A stretch of 64,000 nt of DNA, taken from contig CM068318.1 of NCBI GenBank assembly GCA_034766995.1, forward strand, positions 37,496,956 to 37,560,955. The letters run 5' to 3'. This document shows positions 19,019 through 31,900 of the stretch, in pieces. Made by a program: the position numbers and the translations under genes. This DNA is from Acanthacorydalis orientalis (taxonomy: Eukaryota > Arthropoda > Insecta > Megaloptera > Corydalidae). Each line of letters begins with the position of its first letter. Within the stretch, counting starts at the first letter, position 1. The notes beneath the pieces are model-generated. The model ran no database searches. It had not been told where the DNA came from and was given only the letters and a program-made list of their open reading frames with translations.

Positions 19019-21290
19019 ATTTGTGACTAGTCTTTTATTTAATGCGTTTTAATAATAGGCTGTCGGGAAATGTTGACATATATAAGAATTATTTATTTGT
19101 GTTTTTTATTTAGTTAATCAGTACATTGGATGTTTTTTTCTTATTCCTGAATTTTATTGTTTTCATTAAATAATGAATCAGAAAGTAGATCTCGAGAAAA
19201 AAATTCTGTTAAAGTGAATAATTAGTTATTATGTAAAACAATAGCTCACAATTTATCGATTATATTTACAATTAATACATTTATTTAAATTTTTTATTTC
19301 ATTTTATTAAGTAAAAATATAAATTTTATGAATATGCACATTATAAAATTAATTTTTGAAGATATGATTATATATAAAGAATATAATATTATTAGATTAT
19401 CATATATTAGTAATAGATTTTTTATAAATTAGAATATCGAATAACTTCCATCATGAATAGAGTTCATAATTAAACATTTACTATAATTATTGGTTGTGCA
19501 TAGAATTTTTTTAATCAAATATTATTATTATGAAGTATTTTATAAAATTATATTAATGTCGAAAGTGTGTTATAACTGAATCAATCAATGATTTATCATT
19601 ATATATTTTCAAACATTTCTATCTTTGTATAATCTCATATGCACATCAACTATTTTAAGTATTTGTTATTTTTATAATAATAATACAAATTACTTGTAAA
19701 AAGAACAATCATAGATTTATAATACTTGTTCATTAACTAAATAAAAAATATTCATACATAAAAACGTATCTGATAAATGTTAGACATTGTTAATTCATTT
19801 GATTTCAGCATTGCTTCTTGCATAAATGTCTATAATCGAACAAAGTTAAACAAGTATTATGTTTCCGACAGCATATGTATTCATATTAGGTCTTATATTA
19901 TCATATCAACGTACTGTACTTAATAATATTACCATTATTTATATACTGTTAATTAATTAAAATTAGCTGTAAATTGTAAATTATTTCTTAATGTTAAGAT
20001 TTTATACTATTCCTATTTGATACAAATATCAAAGAGAAAAAATCATTGAAAGAAAAAACGAGTATAAACTTTTATCTTATGTGACTCCGAGCCTCTTGTG
20101 AAATAATCAAAACCTATGTCAAACAATCTCATCGGTACATTTTTAATAAGGTCATGAATGCGTGCGGATGCTTTCTACAAATTTTATTGGCAATAATTGA
20201 ACTTGTGTGATCGATTCACTTATTTAGATTCCAAATAGCTAAATATATATATATATAAATACAAGGCAGTGTATGTCTTGCATTGTAATATGTTAGCTTT
20301 TATATGTATAATAAATGATATTTGCATTTTTTATTTTATATCAGTTATTATAATCGCAAATCTGTACATGTCCATCCTACAATCTTTTACATTAAAATAA
20401 TAATATTGATTTAATATCTTTTAATAGACGTGTTTATTTCCTTTATATTTTACTTTCTTATAATTCTTTCTATTTTTAGAGTTTATGGAAACAGATGTAC
20501 ATCTTACTATTACTTTAATCATTTATTTCCTGCATTTGATTTAATCAAAACTGAAAAAATAATATTTTAATTTTTTCTATAAATAGTTCTATCTTCATTT
20601 AGTTCAGCACTTGGTTTTTATATTATATATTGCATATATATATATTAAATTATACCAATCCTTATATAAACATTAAGTGCTGAACTGAATAAAGATAATA
20701 CATTATTTTTATTCAGTTTAGCACTTAGTTCTTATATTTATATTACAAATATATATATATACACAATTATATAATTGTAGAAGTGTTTACTAGCATTATT
20801 TAACTTTTCTGTGTTCAATATAACAGACTTCTAAATATTACATAACTTTATTTCACATTTCATTAGTCATACATAGTGCTTCAAGTAGTCAAGTGGCAGA
20901 AATGGGTATGTACTAAATTTATTTTTTTTTAAAGAATATTAATTCATTGCAACATATTGAGGAATACATAATTCTTTTTTATGTTAAAATGTAATCATAA
21001 AAGTGTTATATTTGTTATTTATTTAAATTTGATCGACATTTTCTCAGTTTATCCATATTTTAATTCATATTCAAACTCGTTGATTGCCAATGTACAAACT
21101 TGTACAGTGGCTCACCCATACAGATAGTTAATAAAACACTTGTTTCTAAATTGTAACACGTTGCATGCTGACATCTATGTAACAAATGATATCTGTTTTA
21201 TTGATTCGTGGTTGTTTTTGTTTTTAATACAGGTACACCCCTTATTTTCATTATATTAATAAAGAAATATTTTAAATGATAGTTGGGTTT
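19019..21290 (+). other. otk 3'UTR and downstream region
   Basis: AT-rich DNA with no coding exon on either strand. The 3' end of the transcript cannot be fixed. AATAAA hexamers occur at 20310-20315 and 20688-20693, with further ones near 21128 and 21258. Long poly-U/AU tracts are compatible with an insect 3'UTR. An imperfect hairpin at 20588-20699 lies within it. Confidence 0.45.
20588..20740 (+). repeat. Inverted repeat plus a third copy in the otk 3' region
   Basis: The arms are TTCTATCTTCATTTAGTTCAGCACTT-like at 20588-20625 and its inverse at 20665-20700, about 30 of 36 positions matching. A third copy in the direction of the left arm is at 20703-20740. If transcribed, the first two form a stem of about 36 bp with an AATAAA inside the right arm. 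Confidence 0.8.
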
Positions 21291-21316
21291 ATTTACATTT
21301 AATTATTGAAGCGTTG

Positions 21317-21318
<2 letters not shown>

Positions 21319-21362
<44 letters not shown>
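21319..21362. repeat. (TA)n microsatellite
   Basis: Uninterrupted TA run. Another is at 21389-21405, shortly before the miniature at 21449. Confidence 0.95.
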
Positions 21363-21367
<5 letters not shown>

Positions 21368-21375
21368 CATATATA

Positions 21376-21406
<31 letters not shown>

Positions 21407-21448
21407 GATAGATAGAGAAGGTAGAAGAAAAAGTCGAAAAGAAATATA

Positions 21449-21528
21449 TTACGTTTGTAGAAAAATAATTGCGGTTTATAACATTCAAATTGATAACACA
21501 AACCACAATTAGTTTTCTACCACATAAT
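21449..21528 (+). mobile_element. 80-bp mariner miniature (family A), copy 2
   Basis: It starts TTACGTTTGTAGAAAAATAA and ends ACAATTAGTTTTCTACCACA-TAA. It has the same length and end-to-end structure as 7429-7508 and 51331-51409, but is more diverged. Confidence 0.75.
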
Positions 21529-21751
21529 AATTTGATGTTTATAAAAGAGTTTAGCAACATATGAAATGAGTGGATTTGTTATTGATGTATAAATCAGTTA
21601 AATAAATAATTAACGTTATATTTATTTTTAAATTTATTAATTTCATATCAATTTAATAACAAAAACAAATAATCTCAATGGATCTAAAAATATTAAAAGT
21701 TAAGTAATTAGGGTGCCTCATTGCCTGCTTTTTTCTCAAATCATTTTTGAC

Positions 21752-21754
<3 letters not shown>

Positions 21755-21841
<87 letters not shown>

Positions 21842-21850
21842 GTATATATA
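21755..21850. repeat. (TA)n with TACA interruptions
   Basis: A 96-bp TA-rich run. The minus-strand open frame through it is only Ile-Tyr repeats and is not a gene. Confidence 0.95.
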
Positions 21851-21937
21851 CTCAATAGAGTATTTCATAGTAGAATAATATTTAAATAGAAAATATTGGT
21901 ATTAATATTAGAGTTACTTTTTATAGTGCCATATATA

Positions 21938-22977
21938 TGTGCAGGTAATTATTACAGTGGACTGTCGTATATTTTTCGTATTGAGATATTTAGACCTTTG
22001 CATATGCGCGTAATAAAAATATTTTTCCATTATGTACCAAAATATTTTCTAAAGTACTTACTGTTATAATGTAAATCTTTTATGTAAGCATGAATTTTTA
22101 CGAGTATCATGAAAAAATATGTCTTTTTTGATACTTCATATGTCTCAGACTATTTTCAAAATTATTTATACATCTTAAAAATAATTTATAACAAAAAATA
22201 TTTCGGTTTTATTCGACAATGGAAGATATAAACAACAGTATTCACTTACATTTTGTAATTATAATCATGTTTACTTAATTTAGAATAATACTAGAGATTT
22301 CTTCCTTTTCTTTAATAATAGTATTTTCTTTTTGTGATGTTTTGAGAGTACGAAAATATTCATGAAAAATTGGCGGAATGTACGGTAACAGATCCATTAA
22401 ATCCTAATGTTTTTCCTTTGTAAGTGGGAATAATTGAATTATTTCATATATTTTCGGCCTTCCTTTTTTGTGTGAAAGATCTAAAATCTGAAATTCTGCA
22501 CTATCATCTAAAGATATTTTATAAAACATCTGATAACGGGCATCTTTTAGAAATCTGATCCGTTGTATCTTCAACCAATAAATAGGTTCTTCTTAATATT
22601 TTTCATTCTTTTTGTACATGATTTCTCTAGAGATTTTGTTTTCCAATAGCAATATAATTGTTCATTTAAAGTATTAAGGAAAGAAATTGACTTAAATGAA
22701 TCGTTATTTACCCTAAAAATAAATGCAGTTTTATACAAAAATCAGATAGGTACATGCATTTTTCCAGAAAAACAAAGTATACCGAAAAGTAAATGACTTA
22801 GTCCACTATGAAAGTGAAGAAAAACAGAATTCTGTTTATCGACCAAATTTGCAGTCATTTTAAATGGTACATTTTTATTTTTTTAAGTTTTTCTCGATTA
22901 TTAAAGTATAAATAATTGTAATATAAAATAAATCATAAAATGATTTTTTTGACACAGTCCACTGTAATAATTACTGG

Positions 22978-22981
<4 letters not shown>
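21938..22981 (-). mobile_element. 1.04-kb TIR transposon remnant, pogo-like ends
   Basis: The ends are inverted repeats: TGTGCAGGTAATTATTACAG on the left and the inverse of TGTGCCAGTAATTATTACAG on the right, continuing as TGGACTGT. A TA/CAGTGG boundary inside these arms would fit a pogo/Tc1-type end. The minus strand near 22620-22330 gives an interrupted frame including LDLSHKKGRPKIYEII, transposase-like but not assigned. Confidence 0.75.
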
Positions 22982-23037
<56 letters not shown>

Positions 23038-23063
23038 CCAGTAATTATGACAGTGGACTGTGT

Positions 23064-23067
<4 letters not shown>
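22949..23067. repeat. Palindrome: TIR-(TA)26-TIR
   Basis: The right terminus of the preceding element (22949-22981) is mirrored by 23034-23067 across a pure TA run. The arms are 33 bp and nearly perfect. The second arm is cut off by another TA run (23067-23101). Confidence 0.92.
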
Positions 23068-23101
<34 letters not shown>

Positions 23102-23106
<5 letters not shown>

Positions 23107-24108
23107 CTAATTAATTCTTTTGGGGAAATGCAAATACATTTAGTTTGACTTAATATCAGAATGTGTTTTTAGATTATTGAAATTTCGTTTAATTTAGAAA
23201 ATTTTGAATATGAAAAATACACCTTAAGACTTTTATGAACAAAAAAATAAATGAAAATTCTATTTTATTTTCTTAATCATTTAACTATTTGAAAAATATA
23301 AATAGATTAGCAGTATTTAAACCTTTTATTCTCATTATTATTATATATATATATAGATATTATAATAATAATAATAATGAAAATAAAAGAATATATATAT
23401 ATATATATATATATATGTAAGTAAATAAATTAATATTATTCATGAAATTTTGGAGAGGATGATCAGTGAACTCGTGACTCGTGAACATGTAAATTAAATT
23501 CGTTTCTTTGTAGATTTTGTAGTTGTGTGAATATAATATTCATATCTGTTATAATTTTTATTCATAATTCTCATGTGCAAATTAACATTTACTAATTTGA
23601 TGCAAGCATCTGTCTGATTTTTATATGATAAATTAAGACAAATTATTAAAACGTGTCTGTATTCTTTTCATGGTTATCGCTGTTTTCCTGTTTAATATTG
23701 ACTTTATTTATAAAATAAATAATCTGTTAACAAAACTGAAGATCAATTTGGTTGATATATATATACAATCAGTGGGTTAATTGAAATCGGTTTTGTTTTC
23801 AACGGATTTATTAATCTTTTTTTGTTCCTCTGTTGCGTCATCATTGCATTTAACATCTAAATTATTTTTATTATTATCTACAAATGTAAATTTAATCGCA
23901 TTTATCTTATCTTTAGTAATATTAACGTTACACTTAAATTTATAAAATGCTTGTGAATAAAATAATTGGGTTTATTTTGAAATAATATCCCAACTTATTT
24001 TCTCTATTCCAAGCTTGTTTGTTTAAAATAAAGAAAAAAGTTTGGTACGTGGATGAATATTTTTCTATCAATGAAATAATTATAAGTACTGATAAAAATA
24101 TTTTTAGG

Positions 24109-24150
<42 letters not shown>

Positions 24151-24985
24151 TTCAGAAATGATTAATACTCAGCACCAAAACACATTTTTTAATACACGTA
24201 TAACATTTTTATTACAAAGAAAACACAATCGTTAAAATATCTGAAAACATGACCAAGTGGCTTTTTAGACTTAGATTACTTCATCGTAAATAAAGAATAA
24301 AATATTTGAGGTCTTGGTGTGCGAATTCCTAAGTTGTATTTTTAAAAATCTATTAATAGTATAGAAATATATGTTTGTACAAATATTAAAGGAAAATATT
24401 ACATTCAAACAACATTTTTAATGTAATTGGATGTCATCTTCACTCAGTCTGCAAAAATCTATTATATTACATTCTTTTATTAAATATATAGATGATTTTC
24501 ATATTTAAAATTTGAGTAGTTGTATAGCAAACGAATTAAAATTATCAATAAATTAAATTTACTAGACGTTTATTGCGAAATGTAAAATATTTTCGTTATT
24601 CCGTTTTGTAAAAACTTTGTAATTTTTCAAACCGTTAATGTTAATGTAATTCTTTGCCATTTTTGAATTTTGATTTTTTCTGCAAGCCTTTAATAATTGA
24701 TTTTAATTCAATTTATAGCGAATAAAGTTGCGGATTTATTCTATTCATTATTCTTAAATTTTCTAACTGTTCTATTTCTATCTTTTTCTATCCGTTCTAT
24801 CGGTCTCAAATAATAGTTCATTTTCTATATTTTATTTTATTGCAATTTTCTCTTAGCAGCTTGTCACGTTTAGTAGCTTACAATTTTATTTTGTTTTTGT
24901 ATTCATACGCCATTTAATACAGAAAATTTAAAAATAAAGCAATGCATTTACTTATTAGAAATATAGATATTATCGTCATCAAAAT
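23102..24985. other. AT-rich region without recognised features
   Basis: No exon, RNA gene or transposon end was recognised. It has short TA runs at 23342-23356, 23395-23416 and 24111-24142. Confidence 0.5.

Positions 24986-24988
<3 letters not shown>

Positions 24989-25028
<40 letters not shown>
24989..25028. repeat. (TA)n microsatellite
   Basis: TA run abutting the end of the family F repeat copy at 25030. Confidence 0.95.
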
Positions 25029-25029
<1 letters not shown>

Positions 25030-25032
<3 letters not shown>

Positions 25033-25150
25033 ACTAGGGGCTTCGCTTCCTGGTCGCTGCGTTTACCAACCCGTGGGGTTGCTGCGCTCACCCACTTGTC
25101 AATTATAAACCTCGATATGTAACCGAATGAAACAATAAACATATTTTTAA
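25030..25150 (-). repeat. Dispersed GC-richer repeat end (family F), copy 2
   Basis: Inverted relative to 6960-7075. Shared blocks include the CATTCGGTT region, TATAATTGACAAGTGGG and GGTTGGTAAACGCAGCGA. On its own strand it ends GAAGCGAAGCCCCTAG, right against the TA run. Confidence 0.65.
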
Positions 25151-25319
25151 AACTCGTTTATATCTATATAATCATTATTGCAGACAGATTGCAACATTGC
25201 TGTTTTATATGAGATAAACTTTTGGGTACCATGAAACTTCGACATAAATAAAAAAATCAACGTCATCGAAATTTTTTTGTGGATAATTTTGCTTATATAT
25301 ATATATGTAGCAAACTGTA

Positions 25320-25429
25320 TTATATATTGTATAGCATGGATGACTGGTTCCACGAAAACACCGTGTTTTGAGAAACAGTGATATACGAGCTTCGAACTTC
25401 ATGCGAAATGTGTAACATGGTTTCTACTG
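25320..25429 (-). repeat. Tigger-like terminus
   Basis: The minus strand starts TA/CAGTAGAAACCATGTTACAC, resembling Tigger/pogo ends. A similar block in the other orientation (AACCGCGTTATAAATGCCG) lies near 25748-25800. No transposase is visible. Confidence 0.4.
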
Positions 25430-25834
25430 TATTATATTGTGTTTTAAATTTAAAAATAATATTTTTATTTGTGCACTTTACTTTTATTTAATATATCAAT
25501 AGAAATTACAAAAGGTCCAATAAATTATTTTATTATCTATACCTCGAAGCAACAGCTAGATATTTTTAAAATAAATTTTGAGATATTTAACTTTTAAATT
25601 GTTTGATTGATAAGAAATCGTTGCATGCAATTTGAATACAATAAATTTAGCAACTCAAAGATATCAAGTTATGATTACTGACGAAGTATCTCAATATTTC
25701 ATCTTAATCGTGATTTTTTCACTAGTTTGTTCGCCTTGGATATATAAAACCGCGTTATAAATGCCGTGCTGTACGAGATATTGTCGTAATTTTTAAACCG
25801 TGTTAAATCTGTGTTGTGTAAGTACGGTGTTATA

Positions 25835-26408
25835 TTAAGTTGGTAGGAAAGTAATTGCAGTTATTGTTTTTTGAAGACTAACCTTATTTTTTTCAGTGAA
25901 ATTGTCATTCCATCGTGTTCATATTAATATCATTTTAAAGTCTTCTTTTCGGTCTGTATTTTGGTAACATCGACTTTGATTTTATTATTGATTCTGCTTT
26001 AAATTAGGCTATTGAATTAAAGATGGAAAAGAAACAAATAATAACATTTTTTTGTATGAGTTCAAAAAGGGTGGTAAAGCAGCAGAAACTGGTCGTAAAC
26101 TAAACGATGCGTTTGGTGTGGGTACTGTTAAGGAACGTACGGTGCAATGGTGTTTCCAAAATTTTTTTACTGGGATGAGAGCTTTGAAGATGAAGAAGGT
26201 CGCGTGTGTCCTTCTTCAGTTCATAACAACCAACTGAAAGTGTTAGTTGAATCAGAATCACCCATAATAATTTGAGAGCTTGCACAAAAGTTAGACGTTA
26301 GTCATCTAACAATTCTGGACCACTTAACACAGCTATGAAAATCAAAAAAGTGAAGAATGTATATGAATTTTAAGGCCATAAACCGCAATTATTTTTCTAC
26401 CAACCTAA
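25835..26408 (+). mobile_element. Mariner family A, HTH-only derivative, copy 1
   Basis: Termini are TTAAGTTGGTAGGAAAGTAA and the inverse of TTAGGTTGGTAGAAAAATAA. About 170 bp of leader precedes a mariner N-terminal DNA-binding region with stops: YEFKKGGKAAETGRKLNDAF, GTVKERTVQWCFQNF, then after frameshifts ELAQKLDVSHLTILDHL. Right after that the sequence jumps to the 3' terminus, so the whole catalytic domain is absent. A full mariner is about 1.3 kb; this copy is 574 bp. Confidence 0.9.
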
Positions 26409-26420
26409 TAAGAGGGTTTG

Positions 26421-26478
26421 TATATATATATATATATATATATATTCATATATATATATATATATATATATTCATATA

Positions 26479-26529
<51 letters not shown>

Positions 26530-26570
26530 TCATATATATATATTCATATATATATATATATATATTCAAG
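26421..26570. repeat. (TA)n with TTCA interruptions
   Basis: 150 bp of TA repeats beginning just beyond the right end of the mariner derivative. Open frames through it are Ile-Tyr repeats only. Confidence 0.95.
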
Positions 26571-27012
26571 TTCATCACTTTTTTTGCGTTTGTGGTCCAT
26601 TTATATTTAAGTATGCGCCGTTATTCTTGATCGAGTTTTCTTAGATTATCATACTATTGTTTAGGATATTCGTTGTTATTTCTCTATAAAGTTTTGGTTA
26701 AAATTCTACAGACTTTTCAGCAGATTTTCTCTTTCATTTTCTTTTGTTATAAGATATCTTGGTATACATTTGGACAACAATAATACAAGAAAGGAATTAA
26801 AAAAAAGTTCTACCTTCGTTCAATTTCATTTGTATTCTATCTTATTCTGAATAACCTGACTTTATCCATTAATGTAAACCGAAGAATTAATTTACGTAAT
26901 TTAATTTTGGTTTTTCTTTGGTTAACTTTATCATGCGTTACTGTTGTTCCAGGTATTTTCTAATACAATATTGGTTATTAAAATATTTGATTATTTGTTT
27001 CATTTTTGAGGT

Positions 27013-27044
<32 letters not shown>

Positions 27045-27054
27045 AAGAAAGAGG

Positions 27055-27182
27055 GTATTTTAATTTAGACTTCCACTTGGAAGTATTAAAAGGTGATGCA
27101 GTACGAAAATAAAATTGAATTAAAATATTAAATGGGGAATAACATGTTTTTTTCTTGCTGAAACCTAAGTTGAATTATCCTA
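27055..27182. mobile_element. MITE family C, copy 1
   Basis: The inner part AGACTTCCACTTGGAAGTAT and the opposite end (inverse of TAGGATAATTCAACTTAGGT) match the element at 33914-34124, sharing an internal AACATGTT/TTCCCCATT block. The left terminus is degraded. Confidence 0.65.
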
Positions 27183-27226
27183 TATATATATATATATATT
27201 TATATGTACATACATATAAATATATA

Positions 27227-27230
<4 letters not shown>

Positions 27231-27280
<50 letters not shown>
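27231..27280. repeat. (TA)n microsatellite
   Basis: TA run. Another long one is at 27660-27717; shorter ones are at 27969-27988 and 28240-28272, the last continuing as GT repeats. Confidence 0.95.
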
Positions 27281-27282
<2 letters not shown>

Positions 27283-27656
27283 TAAGCATGTATGTATGTA
27301 TGTATAGATGTTTTACTGTAAATCTGCATTTTTGTTTTTCTAAACATTGGAACTTAATGATACTATACTTTGATAATCACTTATTTTGGTTGATAAAATA
27401 TTAAGTAATATTTCAATATTATACTGCATAATTATTTTCATTATTATGTAATATATACTGCTATTAGTTTATGTTAATGACGTATAAATAATTTTATGTT
27501 AAAGATACACAAAAAAATACGGGCCAAAGCTAGTGATAGTAGTCCCGTGTATTCTGATCTGTATTTAGAAATCACTGGTAGAATATTTTAAGAACCGTGT
27601 AATGAGTTACTTGAGGTTCGAAGACAAATATCTTAAAATATTTGTTTGTAAAAAAC

Positions 27657-27659
<3 letters not shown>

Positions 27660-27717
<58 letters not shown>
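27660..27717. repeat. (TA)n microsatellite
   Basis: Uninterrupted TA run. No gene is recognised in 27.3-29.6 kb on either strand. Confidence 0.95.
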
Positions 27718-27720
<3 letters not shown>

Positions 27721-28233
27721 TATCCTGTGCTTTCGTTGTATTATTTTATTATTATAATTAGTTGATTTTATATGTTTTAATTTCACTTTTTAAGGAAAAT
27801 GATTATCAGTAAAGTTTGACGCGAGTTTAATATCCATGAATTCATGGATTTTAGCGTTTAGATCCTTTGCAACCATTGAAACTGATTCTGTTTTTAATAT
27901 TGGAATTTTCACAGTTATAGAGAGATAATGTATTATCTGCAATTTAACTACCCTTGTTGGAAAATCCTGTATATATATATATATATATAGATGGACTCGC
28001 TTAACTTGGGTATGACTAATCTATATTGAATAAATGTTCAAATAGATTGCAAATCATGCATATTTTTTATAGAAAGCTCCTTTCATTGATATAACGAGAA
28101 ATTTTAGTCTTTTTTAAAAACTTGTCTAATTAGAGGTAATTCACATCTTAAAAATAGAAAATAACTGTCATGTTTACCTAAATTAGGATGATCTATCGAT
28201 CAATATATCTATCAATCTCCCTCTCTCTCTCTG

Positions 28234-28288
<55 letters not shown>

Positions 28289-29595
28289 ATATTATATATA
28301 TATGTATGTATATATATATATTTTATGTCTTGCATAAAAGTTTAAATTGTCTTAGTAGGAAAAATAAAGTAATAAATATTTTTATAGTTTTTCTTAGTAT
28401 TTAAGTATATTTTATTTGAATTTATTTATTTGGTATTTAATAGATATATTATTTTCTGATATAGTTTTTTATGATACTATTATTGGGATTTAAATATGAA
28501 AAGCAAAGAAATATTAGGAAATGTAACAGTTTCAGACTAAATTACTTGCATTAGTAACACTAGACAGCGACGTCGAGGTATATACGAGTATAATAGTTTA
28601 TTTTATGAAGTAGGTTTTTAGAATACTATTCATTGGAAGAAAAAAGTATAAAAAATTATATATATATATATATAAAGAGAGAGAGAGAGAGATAATTAGT
28701 AAATGTTTGAATTAGTTTCGTTGATTTTTATTTCAGTTTGTTTAATAATGAAATTTCCAACAGAAAAGATTTCTGATTTGAATCATTTATAATAAAAGTA
28801 CTTTTTGTTTATATATATTTTTTCTGTCAATGTTATTAAACAGCAAAAAATGATTTTCATAGTCTATAAAATTAGTTTTTAGCTGTACGTCATAGAAATC
28901 TTCACAGTAAAAAAAACATTCTTCATTTATTCTTTTTTTTCAGTTGCACATAAATAGTTATGTTTTTTTTATAAATAATTCATCAAGAATTTACTGAATT
29001 CATAAATATGACTTGTTTACATCGACTGACTTCTTTTGATTGTATTTATTCTAATCTTCGGCTCCATTCGATTTGAACAACTCTGATTGTTAATTTGATG
29101 CTATGGCATACAATTTTCATCTTTATTATTTCTTATTTGTTTTTGAGATAATAACCTCTTACATGCAGCTTGAAATTGTATAATACTTTATTTATTATTG
29201 TGGCTTCTTACAAGTAATTAAATTTCTAGATTTTCTTATTTAATTTTATACAAGTGAGGCATGAAAAAGTATTCATTTTTGAAAAAAAATCATATAATTT
29301 TCCATCGTTATTAATGGTGGAATCAATCAATCATTTAGCTTTTCTTATTCTACGACCGTACCTATACTTAAAATCGCATTTTCATACTTAAGAAACCTAT
29401 CTTTTTTACTATTTCACCGTCATTGTTGCACATATATTGAACATTTTCTTCTTTAAAAGTATATGCATTATATTATTATGCAAAATCCATAGAGAAAAAT
29501 TATCATTTAAGAAAGATTGTTTTGAATAAATTCGTCTTAAGATATTTTTATCTTCTTTTATTTGTTCTGTGGCCTTACACTTATATGTATGGCCA

Positions 29596-29599
<4 letters not shown>

Positions 29600-29653
<54 letters not shown>
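29600..29653. repeat. (TA)n microsatellite
   Basis: Uninterrupted TA run. Confidence 0.95.
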
Positions 29654-29654
<1 letters not shown>

Positions 29655-30084
29655 GCATCATATCTACTTACTAAGTTGTCTCAAAAAAAGTTTCATTAAT
29701 TATATTTACTTCATTAACAAAGCCAATAATGTTACAATTAAACATTTTAATATGAATAGAAAATGTTTTTCTTTTATAGTAATAATTATTAAGTTGTTGC
29801 AAATAATGAGTATTGTGTCGAGTCAGTGCACCCTATATACTGGGGCTTCAAACATTTGTGCGTTTTGTAATCAGAAAAGAGTTATAGCATAGCAATACTA
29901 CACAGTTGAAATGAACCATGATTATTGTATATTGATCGTATTTTTCTTTTTTCATTCATAATTTTCTTCATTACTTTCTTTTTATATCTAACCTCATTAT
30001 CGATGATGGCAGATAAATTATATTCGATTTTTAAGGAATAGTTTTAAAAGTAAAAGTATATTTAAGAAGAACATTTTTTTCATT

Positions 30085-30330
30085 CTGGATACATTTTTAT
30101 TAAAGTTATTTTTAACATAATTTCTATTAATTTCTATGACTTTATTCCAACGGTTAATGTTCTTCTAGATTCCACCCTGGAAGAAATTTGTTAGTCTTTT
30201 GCGCAGCCATCCGTGGATCTTATTACTGACCTCCTCATATTTGCCTTCTTAATTCTTATCTCGATGTCCTAAAAAGGTGGACATCACTTTGATGCTAAAT
30301 CAGGACTACATGCCGAATGGTTATTATCTA
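30085..30330 (-). pseudogene. Mariner-like transposase C-terminal remnant
   Basis: The minus strand reads HSACSPDLAS, then, in shifted frames, ANYEEVSNKIHGWLRKRL, NFFQGGI-stop-KNINRW and KVIEINRNYVK. This follows the order of the third catalytic region and C-terminus of mariner/maT-type transposases. Non-functional. Confidence 0.75.
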
Positions 30331-30645
30331 GATCTTGAATATATCTATTTATTTTATTAACTTTAGGAAGAATAAGGTTACAAGTGTAGCTGAATTAGAC
30401 AGTAAAATTTTTTTTTCGTAGGGGAATCCAGAAGCTCGACTGACAAACATTTAACTACATTATTGAATCCGGAGAAGAGAGGAGTTATGTAAACATATTA
30501 CCATAAAAAAATCCTGTATATATAATACGTTTTTTATATCTTAAACGTTTTTTTATTTGTTAACTTTCTCTCATATTTTATAAGGAGAGTAAGGATATAA
30601 AATTCATGTTCATTCGTGAACTTTTTCTATTTTATACATATACTC

Positions 30646-30647
<2 letters not shown>

Positions 30648-30738
<91 letters not shown>
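30648..30738. repeat. (TA)n microsatellite, about 91 bp
   Basis: One of the longest pure TA runs here. It ends at the left terminus of the Tigger-like element at 30741. Confidence 0.97.
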
Positions 30739-30740
<2 letters not shown>

Positions 30741-30744
<4 letters not shown>

Positions 30745-31900
30745 CAAGTCTCTTTTTATGAGGTTGATACCTTCCACAGAAAACCACATTTAAAAAAATC
30801 ACACAAAAAAGACTTAACTTACGTTGAAAAATTAGGGATACGTTCCATAATTTTCTAAAACTGCATAAAACCAAAGCATTGAGTTAAAATACATCCAAAA
30901 TTACATAAAGCAAGTTTATGAAAATTCAGGAAAATAAGAATGTCTAGAAATTCGTTCGAAAATCTGAAAGAAATTGATATAAAACTTAAAATAAGTTCAT
31001 TTTAAAACTTGATTCATTTAATTTTATTGAAAAATAACAATTCTTTTTACATTCTTTTATCAGAACTATCGTCACTACCTGATAATGTTTGGCACCATTT
31101 GTGAACTGGTGCGAAATCACTTTCATCACCAGAAGAGATAGTCAGTGTATCAGATCTGCATTTAAAGACAATGGTTCTTCACAAACAGAATTAGTGTCAA
31201 GTTCACCCTCGTTATGTGTTGATTTTTTTCCTCTGACAATGTAATCAGTGATTAAACGTTGTGATGATGATTTTACTAATTTTTTATAGAGTTCGCAGTA
31301 TCCATACATTCAATTCTTCAGCACATGTTGGAATTTGAAGGCTCTTTCAGAATTTGTTTCATGAACAAGAAAATGATTTTCCAATTTATTACAAAGTTGA
31401 AGACCTTCTCGAATTATATTTGTAGTAAGCGGGATAGGGTTTTCTTCCACTTCACTATCGTTTTTTGGATCTTCAACGATATCTAAAATTATACCAATAA
31501 TATCATCGTCACTTAAAGCGTTATCCACAAGCAATTCGTCGACATCATTCTTGATAAATGCATCAAAACCTTCTTCACCAATTTCATGTGCCAATGTAAT
31601 GATTTCAGCTGATAATGTCAATGTTTGAATGGTTGCACTGTTTGCAATACATCCAGGTCAAGTTGCTTTCCAACAGGCATTTAAAGTCTGTGGTCTTATT
31701 TTAGCGATAGCAGATACAACATGATTTAAACAGTCCAAAATAGAAAATTTTAAATTAAAAAATATAATAATTTAAATTTAAAAATTTTTAAACAACTTGC
31801 ATATATGTATATACTATGGGGAAATCCCGAATTTGCATGAAATATGTACCGCATAACTTCAAAACTGCATTAAAAAGTTATGGATAAAAACAGGCTCGAC

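Noticed and set aside
30616..30874. Open frames on both strands made of Ile-Tyr repeats
   Set aside because: They are translations of the (TA)n run at 30648-30738. The same applies to frames over other TA runs (for example 4518, 6972, 21289-21868, 26357-26644, 34135, 35908, 39530, 47003).
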